This document shows positions 7,902-16,034 of a stretch of DNA of 37,838 nucleotides, in pieces. Below the pieces are notes generated by a model that ran no database searches, was not told the origin of the DNA, and was given only the letters and a program-made list of their open reading frames with translations. The DNA is taken from the NCBI GenBank assembly GCA_002238785.1, contig MPNA01000026.1, positions 1 through 37,838 of the forward strand, written 5' to 3'. The DNA is from a bacterium OM1 bin76 (GTDB lineage: Bacteria > Actinomycetota > Acidimicrobiia > Spongiisociales > ZC4RG35). Position 1 is the stretch's first letter; every line of letters begins with the position of its first letter. A program made the translations under genes and the position numbers.

Positions 7902-8753
7902 ATGATTATGCGCGCGCTTGAACCCGAAGTCACAAACGCGGTCTGGGAAGCTGTGAAGGCCCTGTTGCCGGTGCGGGAGGTCAACCATCCCATGGGTGGT
8001 TACCGTCGCCGCATCCCGGACCGTCTCTGTTTCCAGGGAATCTTGATCCGGTTGGTGACCGGCTGCTCATGGGTGACGGCCGAACACTTGTTGGGCGGAG
8101 CAGTGTCGGATACCATACTGCGGTCCCGACGCGACGAGTGGACAGACGCGGGCGTGTTCGACGCTGTGGTAACCGAAGCGTTGGCGGCCTATGACCGCAT
8201 CGTGGGCTTCGACCTTTCCGATGTTTCGGTTGACGGCAGCCGGCATAAGGCGCCCTCCGGTGGGGAAGGAACCGGGAAGAACCCCTGCGACCGGGCCAAA
8301 TCCGGCTGGAAATGGTCTGTCGCGACGGATGCCAACGGTATTCGGGTTGGTTGGGCCACCGACGGCGCCAACCGTCACGACAGCATCCTGTTCGAACCCA
8401 CCCTCGAAGCTGTCAGCGACCGAGGTCTCCTGTTCGATGTCGAGACCCTGCACCTAGACCGGGGCTATGACAGCAAAGGAGTGCGAGCTTTCTGCGAAGC
8501 TGTCGGGATCACCGACGTCATCTGCGCCAAAAAACGGCCACGAGGCCAAGCCAACCACACCAAACTACCCACACCCCTCGGCATGCGATGGACCGTCGAA
8601 CGGACCAATTCGTGGCTGTCGAACTATGGGCAACTACGCCGCAACACCGACCGGCGTATCCACCACCGGCTAGCGCAACTCGCTCTCGCCATCGTATTCA
8701 TTGTCACGATCAAGCTCATCAACTGGCGAAACCGCTGGAACCCCACCAACTAG
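7902..8753 (+). CDS. IS5-family transposase
   Basis: A 283-residue DDE transposase. It opens with a DUF4096-like N-terminal domain (YRRRIPDRLCFQGILIRLVTGCSW). The catalytic core has D in LSDVSVDGSRHKAP, D in LHLDRGYDS and E in RWTVERTNSWLSNYGQLRRN, which fits the IS5 Y-R-E signature. ATG 7902 is preceded by GGTGGAGG. The frame is intact and of normal length. Terminal inverted repeats could not be defined with confidence: the left flank (around 7830-7860) and the sequence after the stop share only short G-rich matches. The right end probably lies within ~15 bases of the stop, because RCC1-like coding sequence resumes there. Confidence 0.9.
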   Translation: MIMRALEPEVTNAVWEAVKALLPVREVNHPMGGYRRRIPDRLCFQGILIRLVTGCSWVTAEHLLGGAVSDTILRSRRDEWTDAGVFDAVVTEALAAYDRIVGFDLSDVSVDGSRHKAPSGGEGTGKNPCDRAKSGWKWSVATDANGIRVGWATDGANRHDSILFEPTLEAVSDRGLLFDVETLHLDRGYDSKGVRAFCEAVGITDVICAKKRPRGQANHTKLPTPLGMRWTVERTNSWLSNYGQLRRNTDRRIHHRLAQLALAIVFIVTIKLINWRNRWNPTN

Positions 8754-8768
8754 CAATCCGCGCGCCCT

Positions 8769-8773
8769 CTTAG
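8769..8773. repeat. Target-site duplication CTTAG (left)
   Basis: CTTAG directly precedes the left inverted repeat and recurs directly after the right one at 10453-10457. This marks the insertion site of the IS1380-like element. Confidence 0.85.
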
Positions 8774-10452
8774 CCTAGATCCACCGGTGGGTTGTGGGGT
8801 GGGTGGGGGTGAAATGCGGTGAAGTGCCTCTCTGACCTGGGAGAATAGCTGTTATGTAAGAACGGCTGTCACCCAGGCAGAGGAGGCACTTGTTGTGAAA
8901 AGGATACCAAGCGATATTGACCGGTTGGACGTGAGGTTCGATGAGGGGTCGTTGGTGGCGGATGCGGGGTTGTTGGTGGCGGGTTCGTTGATGAAGCGGC
9001 TGGGTATGGAACAGCTTTTGGACAAGACCGTGCGACTGGGCAAACGCGAGGGCGGTGCCCGTCCGGGTCGCAAAGGTGTTGTCTTTGGTGGCGTCGATGC
9101 TGTGCGGCGGCACTCATATTGATCATGCTGATCGGCTGCGGTCGGGGGCAACCCGCAAGGGTGTTGCCGTTTTTGGGTGATGGCCCCTTCCACGTTGGGA
9201 ACGTTTTGTGCGTTCGTTCATGTGGGGTCATGTCTGCCAGTTGCACAAGGCCTTGGGAGTGCTGTTGAAATGGGTGTGGTCCCTATCGGGCGCCGGTCCC
9301 GGCGACCGGCCGCTGGTCATCGATGTTGACCCCCGCCATTTGTGAGGTGTCGGGCAGGAGCAAGGAAGGCGCTTGCTATGGTCATACCCAAGTGTTGGGA
9401 TACCATCCGCTGGTGGCCGGGCGGGCGGACACCGGAGACGTTCGTTCATCATCGTCTGCGCAAGGGCTCCTCGCAGAAGGGAAACACCCGTTTTATGGTT
9501 GAGACGGTCAACCGGGTGAGACGGGCCGGGGCTACCGGTCCGATCACCATACGGGCCGACAAAGGCTTTTGGTCCCCGAAAGACGGTGAAGAAGCTGGAA
9601 GGGATGGGAGTGGAGTGGTTCATCGCTATTCCACGGTATCCCAACGTCAAACAGGCGATAGAGGACATAAACGACTCGGAATGGGTTGAGATCGGCTACA
9701 CCCCCGACGGGGTGGCGCAAGTGGCCGAAACCACCATCGTCACCAAGATCGACAAAACAGAACACACGGTGCGTCTGAAATATCAGACGCACCCGCCTCA
9801 CCGACCCCGAACAGCAGCCGCTGTGAAAAAGATTGGCGACATCACACATTCGCCACCAACAACCACCTGCCTGCGACAGAGGCCGACCGGACGTACCGCA
9901 ACCACGCCCGCGTGGAACCGGGGCATCCGCGATTTGAAACATCACACCGGACCGGGTTCACTGCCCATCAGGGCGGTTCTTCGCCAACGCCGCCTGGATG
10001 GCCGCCGCGGTGATCGCCCACAACCTATTGCCGGTGGATCAACCACCACACCGGCCAAGGTTCCCCCCAACAGCTCACCAACGAAAAACACCGTCCGCAA
10101 CCGACTGTTCAAACTGCCCGGAAGAATCGTCAACCACGCAGGACAACTGATAGTGCGGCTACCCACAAACTGGCCATGGGCACCCGCCTACCGGACCACC
10201 CTCCAAAACATCCGCGCCCTGCCACAACTCTGCTGACCCCCCACCAGATTTCCGCCAAGACCAACACAAAGACGCCCCTCCCCCAGAATTCAGCGCGTCC
10301 CCACACACCCCTTGCACGGTCTGACACTCCCCCAAACCAAGCAGACACCCATCAAACCTCACGCACCCGGCACAAAACCATCCCTCACGCTCCCGAACAA
10401 CCGAAAAGCCCGCGTAACCCCACCCCCGGACGGTCAAATCGGTGGATTGAGG
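8774..10452 (+). mobile_element. IS1380-family insertion sequence, complete ends, decayed transposase
   Basis: The 1679-base element begins CCTAGATCCACCGG. The reverse complement of its right end is CCTCAATCCACCGA, identical at 11 of 14 positions. The length, the CCT start and a 5-bp flanking duplication (CTTAG) fit the IS1380 family. A long non-coding tail of about 200 bases, C-rich on this strand, separates the transposase from the right end and is shared in layout with the fragment at 1-127. Confidence 0.85.
8895..10236 (+). pseudogene. IS1380-family transposase, several frameshifts and stops
   Basis: The first fragment, from GTG 8895, reads DEGSLVADAGLLVAGSLMKR and LGMEQLLDKTVRLGKREGGARPGRK, the standard IS1380 N-terminus. 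A frameshift near 9080 moves the text to another frame (LVASMLCGG, then HIDHADRLRSG). Later pieces include the catalytic-region text RADKGFW and VEWFIAIPRYPNVKQAIEDI, and a broken end with RDLKHHTG. At least four frame changes are needed, so the transposase is dead. The element could only move with help from an intact copy. Confidence 0.85.
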
Positions 10453-10548
10453 CTTAGTGCCGGGCGTTTTCACGTCTGCGGGCTGATGAAGGACGGATCG
10501 GTGGTTTGCGGGGGTGATGACAGCGAGGGTCAAGCCACGCCGCCCTAG
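10453..10548 (+). pseudogene. 3' remnant of an RCC1-repeat protein gene
   Basis: Starting in the target duplication, the frame reads LSAGRFHVCGLMKDGSVVCG and then GDDSEGQATPP before a TAG stop. This is one typical RCC1/BNR-like repeat (S-A-G-x-x-H-x-C-G-L-x-x-D-G-x-V-x-C-W-G-D-N), as found in long secreted repeat proteins of these bacteria. The upstream part is missing: the bases left of the insertion sequence run at once into the IS5 element. The gene was therefore cut by IS5 first and then by IS1380. The first five bases are the right target duplication. Confidence 0.7.
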
Positions 10549-10886
10549 CCGTAGTGTGTCCCTGTCAGCGCCGGGGAACGCACCCTCCGTGGGAATCGGA
10601 TCTCCTGGCAACTGTGGTCCGGGCACAACGAAAGCGCCCACACACGGGCGAAGAGGGAACACCGCCGCAACCGGCGATGCCCCCATACCTCCGTCTGGCG
10701 GGCCGCTCCCACCAGCGCGCCGTCCTGCTCCCGTTCGAGCGCCCGGCGGGAACCTAATGAAGCCTCCAATTGCGTGTCCTCCTGCCGACACCCGAGGCGC
10801 CTCCTTGAATGCCTCTGGGTCGCTCTGCGAAGGCCTCTTCCAAACTCTGAGGAATGACTGGCATCTGCCGGTGTAGCCTTTGACTG
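10549..10886. other. Intergenic region, no gene seen
   Basis: About 340 GC-rich bases between the mobile-element zone and the core genes. Long open frames exist on both strands but none has recognisable protein-like sequence. It marks the boundary of the accessory region. Confidence 0.5.
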
Positions 10887-11189
10887 ATGGCTGACCCCAG
10901 AGAATTGCCCCAGCAGGTTGCTGATCTGATCGAATTGGCGAAGCGGTATCTGCGCCAGGAGACGGTGGATCCTTTGCGCAGGATCGGACAATCGGTGGGG
11001 AGAGCGGTGATGGCCGCGCTGCTGGTGGGATTGGGAGTGGTGATGGTGGGCATGGGCTTGCACCGGTTCCTGGCCGAAGCCTTGCCCAAGGGCCAATGGT
11101 GGGAGGTTGCCGCTTCAGCCATCGTGGTGGTGGTGTTCTTGCTGGCTGCCACGATCGTGGCTAGGAGGGTGAGGACCGACAGTGAGTGA
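10887..11189 (+). CDS. Small two-helix membrane protein (phage-holin-like/DUF1469-like)
   Basis: A 100-residue protein. An amphipathic N-terminal part (LPQQVADLIELAKRYLRQETVDPLRR) precedes two membrane segments at about residues 36-58 (GRAVMAALLVGLGVVMVGMGL) and 70-92 (EVAASAIVVVVFLLAATIV). This layout is common in actinobacterial integral membrane proteins annotated as putative phage-holin-like or DUF1469 proteins. The function is unknown. Its end overlaps the start of the next small membrane protein, so the two are translationally coupled and probably act together. Confidence 0.7.
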   Translation: MADPRELPQQVADLIELAKRYLRQETVDPLRRIGQSVGRAVMAALLVGLGVVMVGMGLHRFLAEALPKGQWWEVAASAIVVVVFLLAATIVARRVRTDSE

Positions 11190-11400
11190 TCAACCCGGTG
11201 TGGTTACCCGTCAGGACCTTGAGTTGGGCGCCCAGGAGATCGTTGACACCCTGACCGAGACCGGCGACTCAATGAAGAGCCCGGTCTTTCTGAAAGGACT
11301 GGGAGTGGTGGCTGCCTTGGGATTGGTTTACTGGGTGGGACGGCGCCGGGGACGGAAACGGATCAGAAAGGCGATATCAGAACTGGCCCGAATGGTATGA
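11182..11400 (+). CDS. Small single-span membrane protein
   Basis: A 72-residue protein starting at GTG 11182, eight bases inside the previous gene, with AGGAGGGTGAGG upstream. Residues 1-35 are soluble and acidic. One membrane segment follows at about 36-52 (FLKGLGVVAALGLVYWVG), then a strongly basic tail (RRRGRKRIRKA), which suggests a cytoplasmic C-terminus. No known family. The partnership with the preceding two-span protein is inferred from the overlap. Confidence 0.7.
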   Translation: MSDQPGVVTRQDLELGAQEIVDTLTETGDSMKSPVFLKGLGVVAALGLVYWVGRRRGRKRIRKAISELARMV

Positions 11401-11677
11401 AAGGCCGACCCGCCGGAGGGCAAGGGGCCCCTACTGCGAAAACCTGAAGGAGGCCGAAAGGGGAGGAGTACGGATCAACGGCGCAATCGCAGCCGTTTTG
11501 ATGTCCAGCGCCACACTAGAAGGCCTGCCACCATCAGCCAGAAGTCTCCGGTGCGCGCTCCACCGAAGGCGTAATCTCGTGCTAGGCGTTTGAGGTGGTT
11601 GGTTATCACGACAGGGGTATGACGACATTGGTATAAGGTATGAACCTAAGGCTAACCACTTGGCGAAAGGAGCGGCA

Positions 11678-11773
11678 TTGATCGGCAACCGGATGAGAAG
11701 AGCTTTGGTCTGGATTCTGGTGGTGGCCTTGGTGCTCACCTTGTTGACCTCGGTGTTCTCCGTCTTTCAATGA
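11678..11773 (+). CDS. 31-residue single-span membrane peptide
   Basis: Starts at TTG 11678 with AAAGGAG seven bases upstream and ends at TGA 11773. The stop overlaps the ATG of ttuB (ATGA at 11770-11773), which supports real translation. The peptide is a basic N-terminus (GNRMRRA) followed by one hydrophobic helix (LVWILVVALVLTLLTSVFSVF). Size and layout recall Prli42-type membrane miniproteins of Firmicutes, but that is only a resemblance. It may anchor or regulate expression of the downstream operon. Confidence 0.5.
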   Translation: MIGNRMRRALVWILVVALVLTLLTSVFSVFQ

Positions 11774-11964
11774 AAGTTCTGCTTCACCAAACCCGCCGGG
11801 AGGTCGAGGTCAGAGGACCGAGGACGGTCAAGGCCTTGCTGAACCGACTGGACCTGGTGTCAGAATCGGTGTTGGTGATCAGGGGGGACCAACTCCTCCC
11901 CGATGAGGAACGGCTCCGGCCCGACGACTTCATCGAAATACGCCCGGTCATCTCGGGGGGTTGA
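11770..11964 (+). CDS. ttuB: TtuB-like ubiquitin-fold sulfur carrier
   Basis: A 64-residue beta-grasp protein ending in ISGG. The terminal di-glycine is the residue pair that is adenylated and converted to a thiocarboxylate in MoaD/ThiS/TtuB proteins. Length, spacing and the C-terminal RPVISGG fit Thermus TtuB better than MoaD (about 80 residues). TtuB donates sulfur to TtuA for 2-thiolation of tRNA position 54. In Thermus it can also be attached to proteins like ubiquitin. The gene lies seven bases upstream of the ttuA start and overlaps the small membrane peptide gene, so the cluster is an operon. No E1-like activating enzyme (TtuC/MoeB type) is in the window. Confidence 0.8.
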   Translation: MKVLLHQTRREVEVRGPRTVKALLNRLDLVSESVLVIRGDQLLPDEERLRPDDFIEIRPVISGG

Positions 11965-11971
11965 CGACGCG

Positions 11972-12889
11972 GTGAAGTGCCGGGTTTGCCGGGGACGGGC
12001 TGTGATCGCCGTGCGGCGTCACAACGCCGGGTTCTGCAAGGACCACTTCATAGCGCATATTCACCGTCAAGTGGAACGGACCATTTCCGACTATGGCATG
12101 TTCGGGCACGGCGAGCGCCTTTTGCTGGGCGTGTCGGGAGGAAAGGACAGCTTGGCTCTTTGGGAGATCCTCACCGTCTTGGGACACGAGGTGGACGGGG
12201 TCTACCTGCACCTGGGCATAGGTGATTACAGTTCCGACGGGCTTCGATTCAGCCAGGAGTTCGCAGCGCGGCGGGAACTCTCGCTGGAGGTAGTGGATCT
12301 GGAGGGAGAACACGGGTTCTCGGTGCCTCAGGCCAGCGAGGTGACTGCCCGCGTGGCTTGCTCCGCCTGTGGCCTCTCCAAGCGTTATCTGCTCAACGAG
12401 GTGGCTTTCCGGCGAGGATACGACGTGCTGGTGGTCGGCCACAACCTGGACGACGAGGCCGCTGTTCTGTGGGGAAACGTGCTGCGCTGGCAGGTGGACT
12501 ACCTGTCCCGGCAGCGACCGGTGCTTCCCGCCTCAGAGGAGGGATTGCTGCGCAAGGTGAAACCACTGGTGAGAGTGGCGGAGCGGGAGACTGCCGCCTA
12601 CGCGGTGCTTCGGGGGATCGATTACGAGATAGAGGAGTGTCCCATGGCTTCCGGCAACACCATCAACCGCAACAAGGAGTGGCTCAACCTCATGGAAGAA
12701 CGGTCCCCGGGTCTCAAGGCCCAGTTCCTGTTCGGCTTCCTGGATAGGGGAGCGGCATACTTTCCCCCCAATCCACCTGATCTGGCGATGTGTGGGGAGT
12801 GCGGGCAGCCAACCCCGGGTGAACTCTGCGCCTTCTGCCGCTTGAAGAAGGCCACCGTGGTGCGCATCGCAGACCGGCGGTCGCTATGA
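11972..12889 (+). CDS. ttuA: TtuA-like tRNA 2-thiouridine(54) synthetase
   Basis: 305 residues from GTG 11972. The start is placed at M-K-C-R-V-C, where the N-terminal zinc finger begins (CRVCRGRAV, HNAGFCKDHF). The PP-loop ATPase motif LLLGVSGGKDSLAL activates U54. VACSACGLSKR and EECPMASGNTINRN supply the three cysteines that hold the catalytic iron-sulfur cluster in TtuA/NcsA proteins. A C-terminal zinc finger (CGECGQPTPGELCAFC) completes the family layout. The enzyme makes 2-thio-ribothymidine/thiouridine in the T-loop, stabilising the tRNA elbow. It lies just after ttuB and overlaps trmI by four bases. Confidence 0.85.
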   Translation: MKCRVCRGRAVIAVRRHNAGFCKDHFIAHIHRQVERTISDYGMFGHGERLLLGVSGGKDSLALWEILTVLGHEVDGVYLHLGIGDYSSDGLRFSQEFAARRELSLEVVDLEGEHGFSVPQASEVTARVACSACGLSKRYLLNEVAFRRGYDVLVVGHNLDDEAAVLWGNVLRWQVDYLSRQRPVLPASEEGLLRKVKPLVRVAERETAAYAVLRGIDYEIEECPMASGNTINRNKEWLNLMEERSPGLKAQFLFGFLDRGAAYFPPNPPDLAMCGECGQPTPGELCAFCRLKKATVVRIADRRSL

Positions 12890-13722
12890 CTGAAGACACG
12901 CCGACCCACCGTCCCTTCGGAGCGGAAGAGATGGCCCTTTTGATCGATGGAAAGGGACGGCGCTTTCTGGTCCTGCTGCATCCGACCCGGCGCTTCGAGT
13001 ATCACATGGGAGTGGTGCCTCATACTGACATCATCGGGCAACCCGAGGGGACGCTGCTGCGCTCATCGTCGGGCTCGCGGCTGCGCCTGCTTCGTCCCCG
13101 GTTGGCCGACTTCATTCTCAAGATGAAGAGAGGCGCCCAGGTGGTTTACCCCAAGGACATCGGTCCGATATTGATGTGGGCCGACATCGCTCCCGGTATG
13201 ACCGTGGTGGAAGGTGGGACTGGTTCGGGAGCCTTGGCAATGGCCCTGGCCCGGGCCGTCGGCCGTGGAGGTCGGGTGGTAACCGCCGAGATTCGGGACG
13301 ATCACGCCTCCCACGCCCGCAAGATGATCAAACGCTGGTTCGGTGAGATTCCCGCTCAACTGGAGTTGTACCGGGGACCGATCGAGGACGCTATCTCCGA
13401 GGTGGCCCCCGACCGGGTGGTTCTGGACATTCCCGAACCATGGCATGCGGCGAAAGTGGCAGCGACCTCACAACCGCCCGGAGCAGTGTTCTGCTCATAT
13501 CTGCCCACCGTGCCGCAGGTGCAGAAGTTGGTGGAAGTGATGAAGTCCAGCGGGGGCTTCTGTGAAACGGAGATCTTCGAGACTCTTCACAGGGAATGGA
13601 ATGTGTACGGTCTCTCGGTTCGCCCCCGCCACCAGATGGTGGGGCACACCGGATTCGTGGTGGTCTCCCGGGTCAAGCGCCCGGACCGGCGGGTAGCGCC
13701 GCCGCAGACGCCGTCTGAATAG
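12886..13722 (+). CDS. trmI: tRNA (adenine-58-N1)-methyltransferase TrmI
   Basis: A 278-residue class I SAM-dependent methyltransferase. The N-terminal beta domain contains DGKGRRFLVLL and the binding segment LRLLRPRLADFILKM. The SAM motif is VVEGGTGSGALAMALARAV, and the catalytic-loop motif VVLDIPEPW is typical of TrmI. In mycobacteria the homologue is also encoded beside the proteasome genes. It forms m1A58 in the T-loop. In Thermus this mark promotes thiolation of position 54, so pairing with ttuA makes biological sense. The start overlaps the ttuA stop (ATGA). Length is normal for the family. Confidence 0.93.
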   Translation: MTEDTPTHRPFGAEEMALLIDGKGRRFLVLLHPTRRFEYHMGVVPHTDIIGQPEGTLLRSSSGSRLRLLRPRLADFILKMKRGAQVVYPKDIGPILMWADIAPGMTVVEGGTGSGALAMALARAVGRGGRVVTAEIRDDHASHARKMIKRWFGEIPAQLELYRGPIEDAISEVAPDRVVLDIPEPWHAAKVAATSQPPGAVFCSYLPTVPQVQKLVEVMKSSGGFCETEIFETLHREWNVYGLSVRPRHQMVGHTGFVVVSRVKRPDRRVAPPQTPSE

Positions 13723-13910
13723 TCAAACATCTCCCGCCCTCCCAACCGGTCGGCCGACCGCCCATAACTCATATGAGGGGAATCGACCTACGGGTCGTCA
13801 TCCTTCGTACCGGTGACTCGCGAACCGCGTGGTCAAGGGTCTCGTTGGCTGGGAGCGTCAGGATGGCCGGGAAGGCAGGCGAAATCGAACGGTAGCGGTG
13901 GGTGTTGACA

Positions 13911-13926
13911 GGCGCTTCAGCGCCTC
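13911..13926. terminator. Short hairpin downstream of the ferredoxin gene
   Basis: AGGCGC-TTCA-GCGCCT is a perfect 6-bp stem with a four-base loop. It lies just past the ferredoxin stop on the reverse strand and about 190 bases past trmI. There is no U-tract, so it may be a weak terminator or processing site. Confidence 0.4.
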
Positions 13927-13932
13927 GTCAGG

Positions 13933-14178
13933 CTAGGGTTCGATGAAAATGCACTCGCCAGGGCATTCTTCGGCGGACTCAATGGTGATGTCCTCTTGCC
14001 CGGCGGGCACCACGGCGAGCCCTCCGGCGCCTTGATCGTGGCCCTCTTCTTCGGCGTAGATGGTTTCGCCTTCCCGAACGTAGGCCAAGCCGTCGTCCAA
14101 GAGAACGAATACATCCGGGGCGATCTCCTCACACAGACCGTCACCCGTGCAGAGATCTTGGTCGATCCAAACCTTCAT
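13933..14178 (-). CDS. Ferredoxin, 3Fe-4S/4Fe-4S type
   Basis: An 81-residue acidic ferredoxin of the actinobacterial single-cluster type. Cluster ligands are C10 and C16 in CTGDGLC and C72 in ECPGEC, followed by C76. Aspartate 13 stands where a second cysteine would be, as in 3Fe-4S ferredoxins that serve cytochromes P450. The first strand (MKVWIDQDLC) and the end (CIFIEP) are typical. An insertion-like acidic stretch (EGHDQGAGGLAV) lies in the middle. The gene is divergent from mpa, sharing the ~120-base promoter region. Ferredoxin genes often sit near actinobacterial proteasome operons. Confidence 0.88.
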   Translation of the reverse strand: MKVWIDQDLCTGDGLCEEIAPDVFVLLDDGLAYVREGETIYAEEEGHDQGAGGLAVVPAGQEDITIESAEECPGECIFIEP

Positions 14179-14299
14179 AACTGCTTTTGTCTCACTCCGT
14201 CGGGGTGTGTCACTTCAATCATAGCAAACCTGAGGTCTCAAAGTGCAATCCAATTTCGTATACTGTCCCGCACAGCTTCAAATTCCCAGAGCAGGAGAC

Positions 14300-16012
14300 A
14301 TGTTCGAAAAACGCCGACCCGACTACTCTGATCCCTCTGCTGTTATCGCCCAGTTGGAGGGCGAATTGGCCCGGTTGCGATCGGAAACGCCCCGTCGGAT
14401 GGATGCCTTGCAGCACCAACTGGACCAGACCCGTCGGCAGCTTGACCGGGTGCGGGCGCAGAACGAGAAGCTGGGGGGACTCCTTACCGAAGCCAGGGAA
14501 CAACTGGCCATGCTGCGCACCGAGATCGAGCGACTCACCAGCCCTCCCAACCCGTTCGGAACGGTCCTGCAGGTGCACACCGACGGCAAGGTGGACCTGG
14601 TGACCGGCACTCGCAAGCTGCGGGTGGACGCTCAGCCCTCCATCGAGGTGAAGTTGCTGCAACCGGGGCAGCAGGTCCTGTTGAATGAGGCATACTCCAT
14701 CATTGATGTTCGCGACTTCGACGGCGCCGGAGAGGTGATGGTGGTGAAGGATCGCCTGGGACAGGACCGTTTGCTGGTGCAGGCGCACGGAGACGAGAAC
14801 CGCGTGGTGTGGGTGGCCGGACCGTTGCAAGACGTCCCCCTCCGGATGGGTGACAACGTGCGGGTGGATGTGCAGGGCAGTATGGCGCTTGAGAGACTGG
14901 CCCGTCCGGAGGTGGAGGAGTTGATCCTGGAAGAGGTGCCCGACATCACCTACCTGCAGGTGGGGGGCCTCAAGGCCCAGATCGAGATGATCCGGGACGC
15001 CGTGGAACTCCCGTACGTGCACCGCGAGTTGTTTTCCTGCTACGAGTTGAAGCCTCCCCAGGGCATCCTGCTGTATGGACCGCCCGGCTGCGGGAAGACT
15101 CTGATCGCCAAGGCGGTGGCGAACAGTCTTGCCACTGCCGTGGCCGAGCGAACCGGACATCCCGACGCCCACTCCTACTTTCTCAACATCAAGGGTCCGG
15201 AACTGCTGAGCAAATGGGTGGGGGAGACCGAGCGTCAGATCCGGCTCATCTTCCAGCGGGCCAAGGAGAAGGCGTCGGAGGGAGTCCCGGTGATCGTGTT
15301 CTTCGACGAAATGGACTCGCTGTTCCGCACCCGGGGCACCGGCATCTCCTCGGATGTCGAGTCCACCATAGTGCCGCAGTTGCTGTCGGAGTTGGACGGG
15401 GTGGAATCGCTGCGCAATGTGATCGTCATCGGGGCCTCCAATCGCGAGGACCTGATCGATCCCGCCATTCTGCGGCCGGGCCGGTTGGACGTGAAGATCA
15501 AGATCTCCCGTCCCGATGAAGTAGCAGCCCGTGAGATCTTCGGGATTTACCTGACCTCCGATCTTCCCTACAACGCCGCGGATTTGGCGGAGTCTGAGGG
15601 TGACACCCCCAAGATGCTGGGCGATCTGATCTCAGCGGTGGTAGAGGACATGTACTCGGAGAAGAAGGAGAACCGCTTCCTGGAGGTGACCTACGCCAAT
15701 GGTGACCGCGAAGTGCTGTTCTTCAAGGACTTCTCCAGCGGAGCCATGATCGAGAACATCGTCCGCCGATCCAAGAAGAGCGCTATCAAACGCTACCTCA
15801 ATGGAGGCGAACCCGGTATTGGGCGAAAGGACCTGTTGGCGGCAGTGCGCCGGGAATTCCGCGAGCACGAAGACCTCCCCAACACCACCAATCCCGACGA
15901 CTGGGCGAAGATCTCCGGCAAGAAGGGCGAGAGGATCGTTTACGTCCGCACGCTGCTGGAGGATGGCGAGGGGCGGATGGTTGAGACGGTGACAACCGGG
16001 CAATACCTCTGA
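14300..16012 (+). CDS. mpa: Proteasome-associated AAA ATPase (Mpa/ARC)
   Basis: 570 residues from ATG 14300, preceded by CAGGAG. An N-terminal coiled coil (about 14-80) captures Pup. Two OB-fold inter-domains follow, then one AAA+ domain with Walker A GPPGCGKT at 260-267 and Walker B FFDEMDS around D336-E337. The protein ends in GQYL, the same ending as mycobacterial Mpa, whose penultimate tyrosine docks into the 20S core. The enzyme is a hexameric unfoldase that threads pupylated proteins into the proteasome. It is the first gene of the mpa-dop-pup-prcB-prcA cluster, 22 bases before dop. Confidence 0.96.
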   Translation: MFEKRRPDYSDPSAVIAQLEGELARLRSETPRRMDALQHQLDQTRRQLDRVRAQNEKLGGLLTEAREQLAMLRTEIERLTSPPNPFGTVLQVHTDGKVDLVTGTRKLRVDAQPSIEVKLLQPGQQVLLNEAYSIIDVRDFDGAGEVMVVKDRLGQDRLLVQAHGDENRVVWVAGPLQDVPLRMGDNVRVDVQGSMALERLARPEVEELILEEVPDITYLQVGGLKAQIEMIRDAVELPYVHRELFSCYELKPPQGILLYGPPGCGKTLIAKAVANSLATAVAERTGHPDAHSYFLNIKGPELLSKWVGETERQIRLIFQRAKEKASEGVPVIVFFDEMDSLFRTRGTGISSDVESTIVPQLLSELDGVESLRNVIVIGASNREDLIDPAILRPGRLDVKIKISRPDEVAAREIFGIYLTSDLPYNAADLAESEGDTPKMLGDLISAVVEDMYSEKKENRFLEVTYANGDREVLFFKDFSSGAMIENIVRRSKKSAIKRYLNGGEPGIGRKDLLAAVRREFREHEDLPNTTNPDDWAKISGKKGERIVYVRTLLEDGEGRMVETVTTGQYL

Positions 16013-16034
16013 TCACCGGGAGTCCTACCTCCTG

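Noticed and set aside
7792-8768. Defined inverted repeats for the IS5 element
   Set aside because: Only short G-rich matches were found between the flanks, so exact ends are not claimed.
10159-11096. Two overlapping reverse-strand frames around the core boundary
   Set aside because: The text is compositionally biased and runs antisense to the IS1380 tail and the small membrane gene.
11770-11964. MoaD or ThiS as the identity of the small sulfur carrier
   Set aside because: Its length, ISGG ending and position directly before ttuA favour TtuB.
14219-15172. 317-residue reverse-strand open frame opposite mpa
   Set aside because: It is a shadow of the ATPase gene, His/Leu-rich with no family features.
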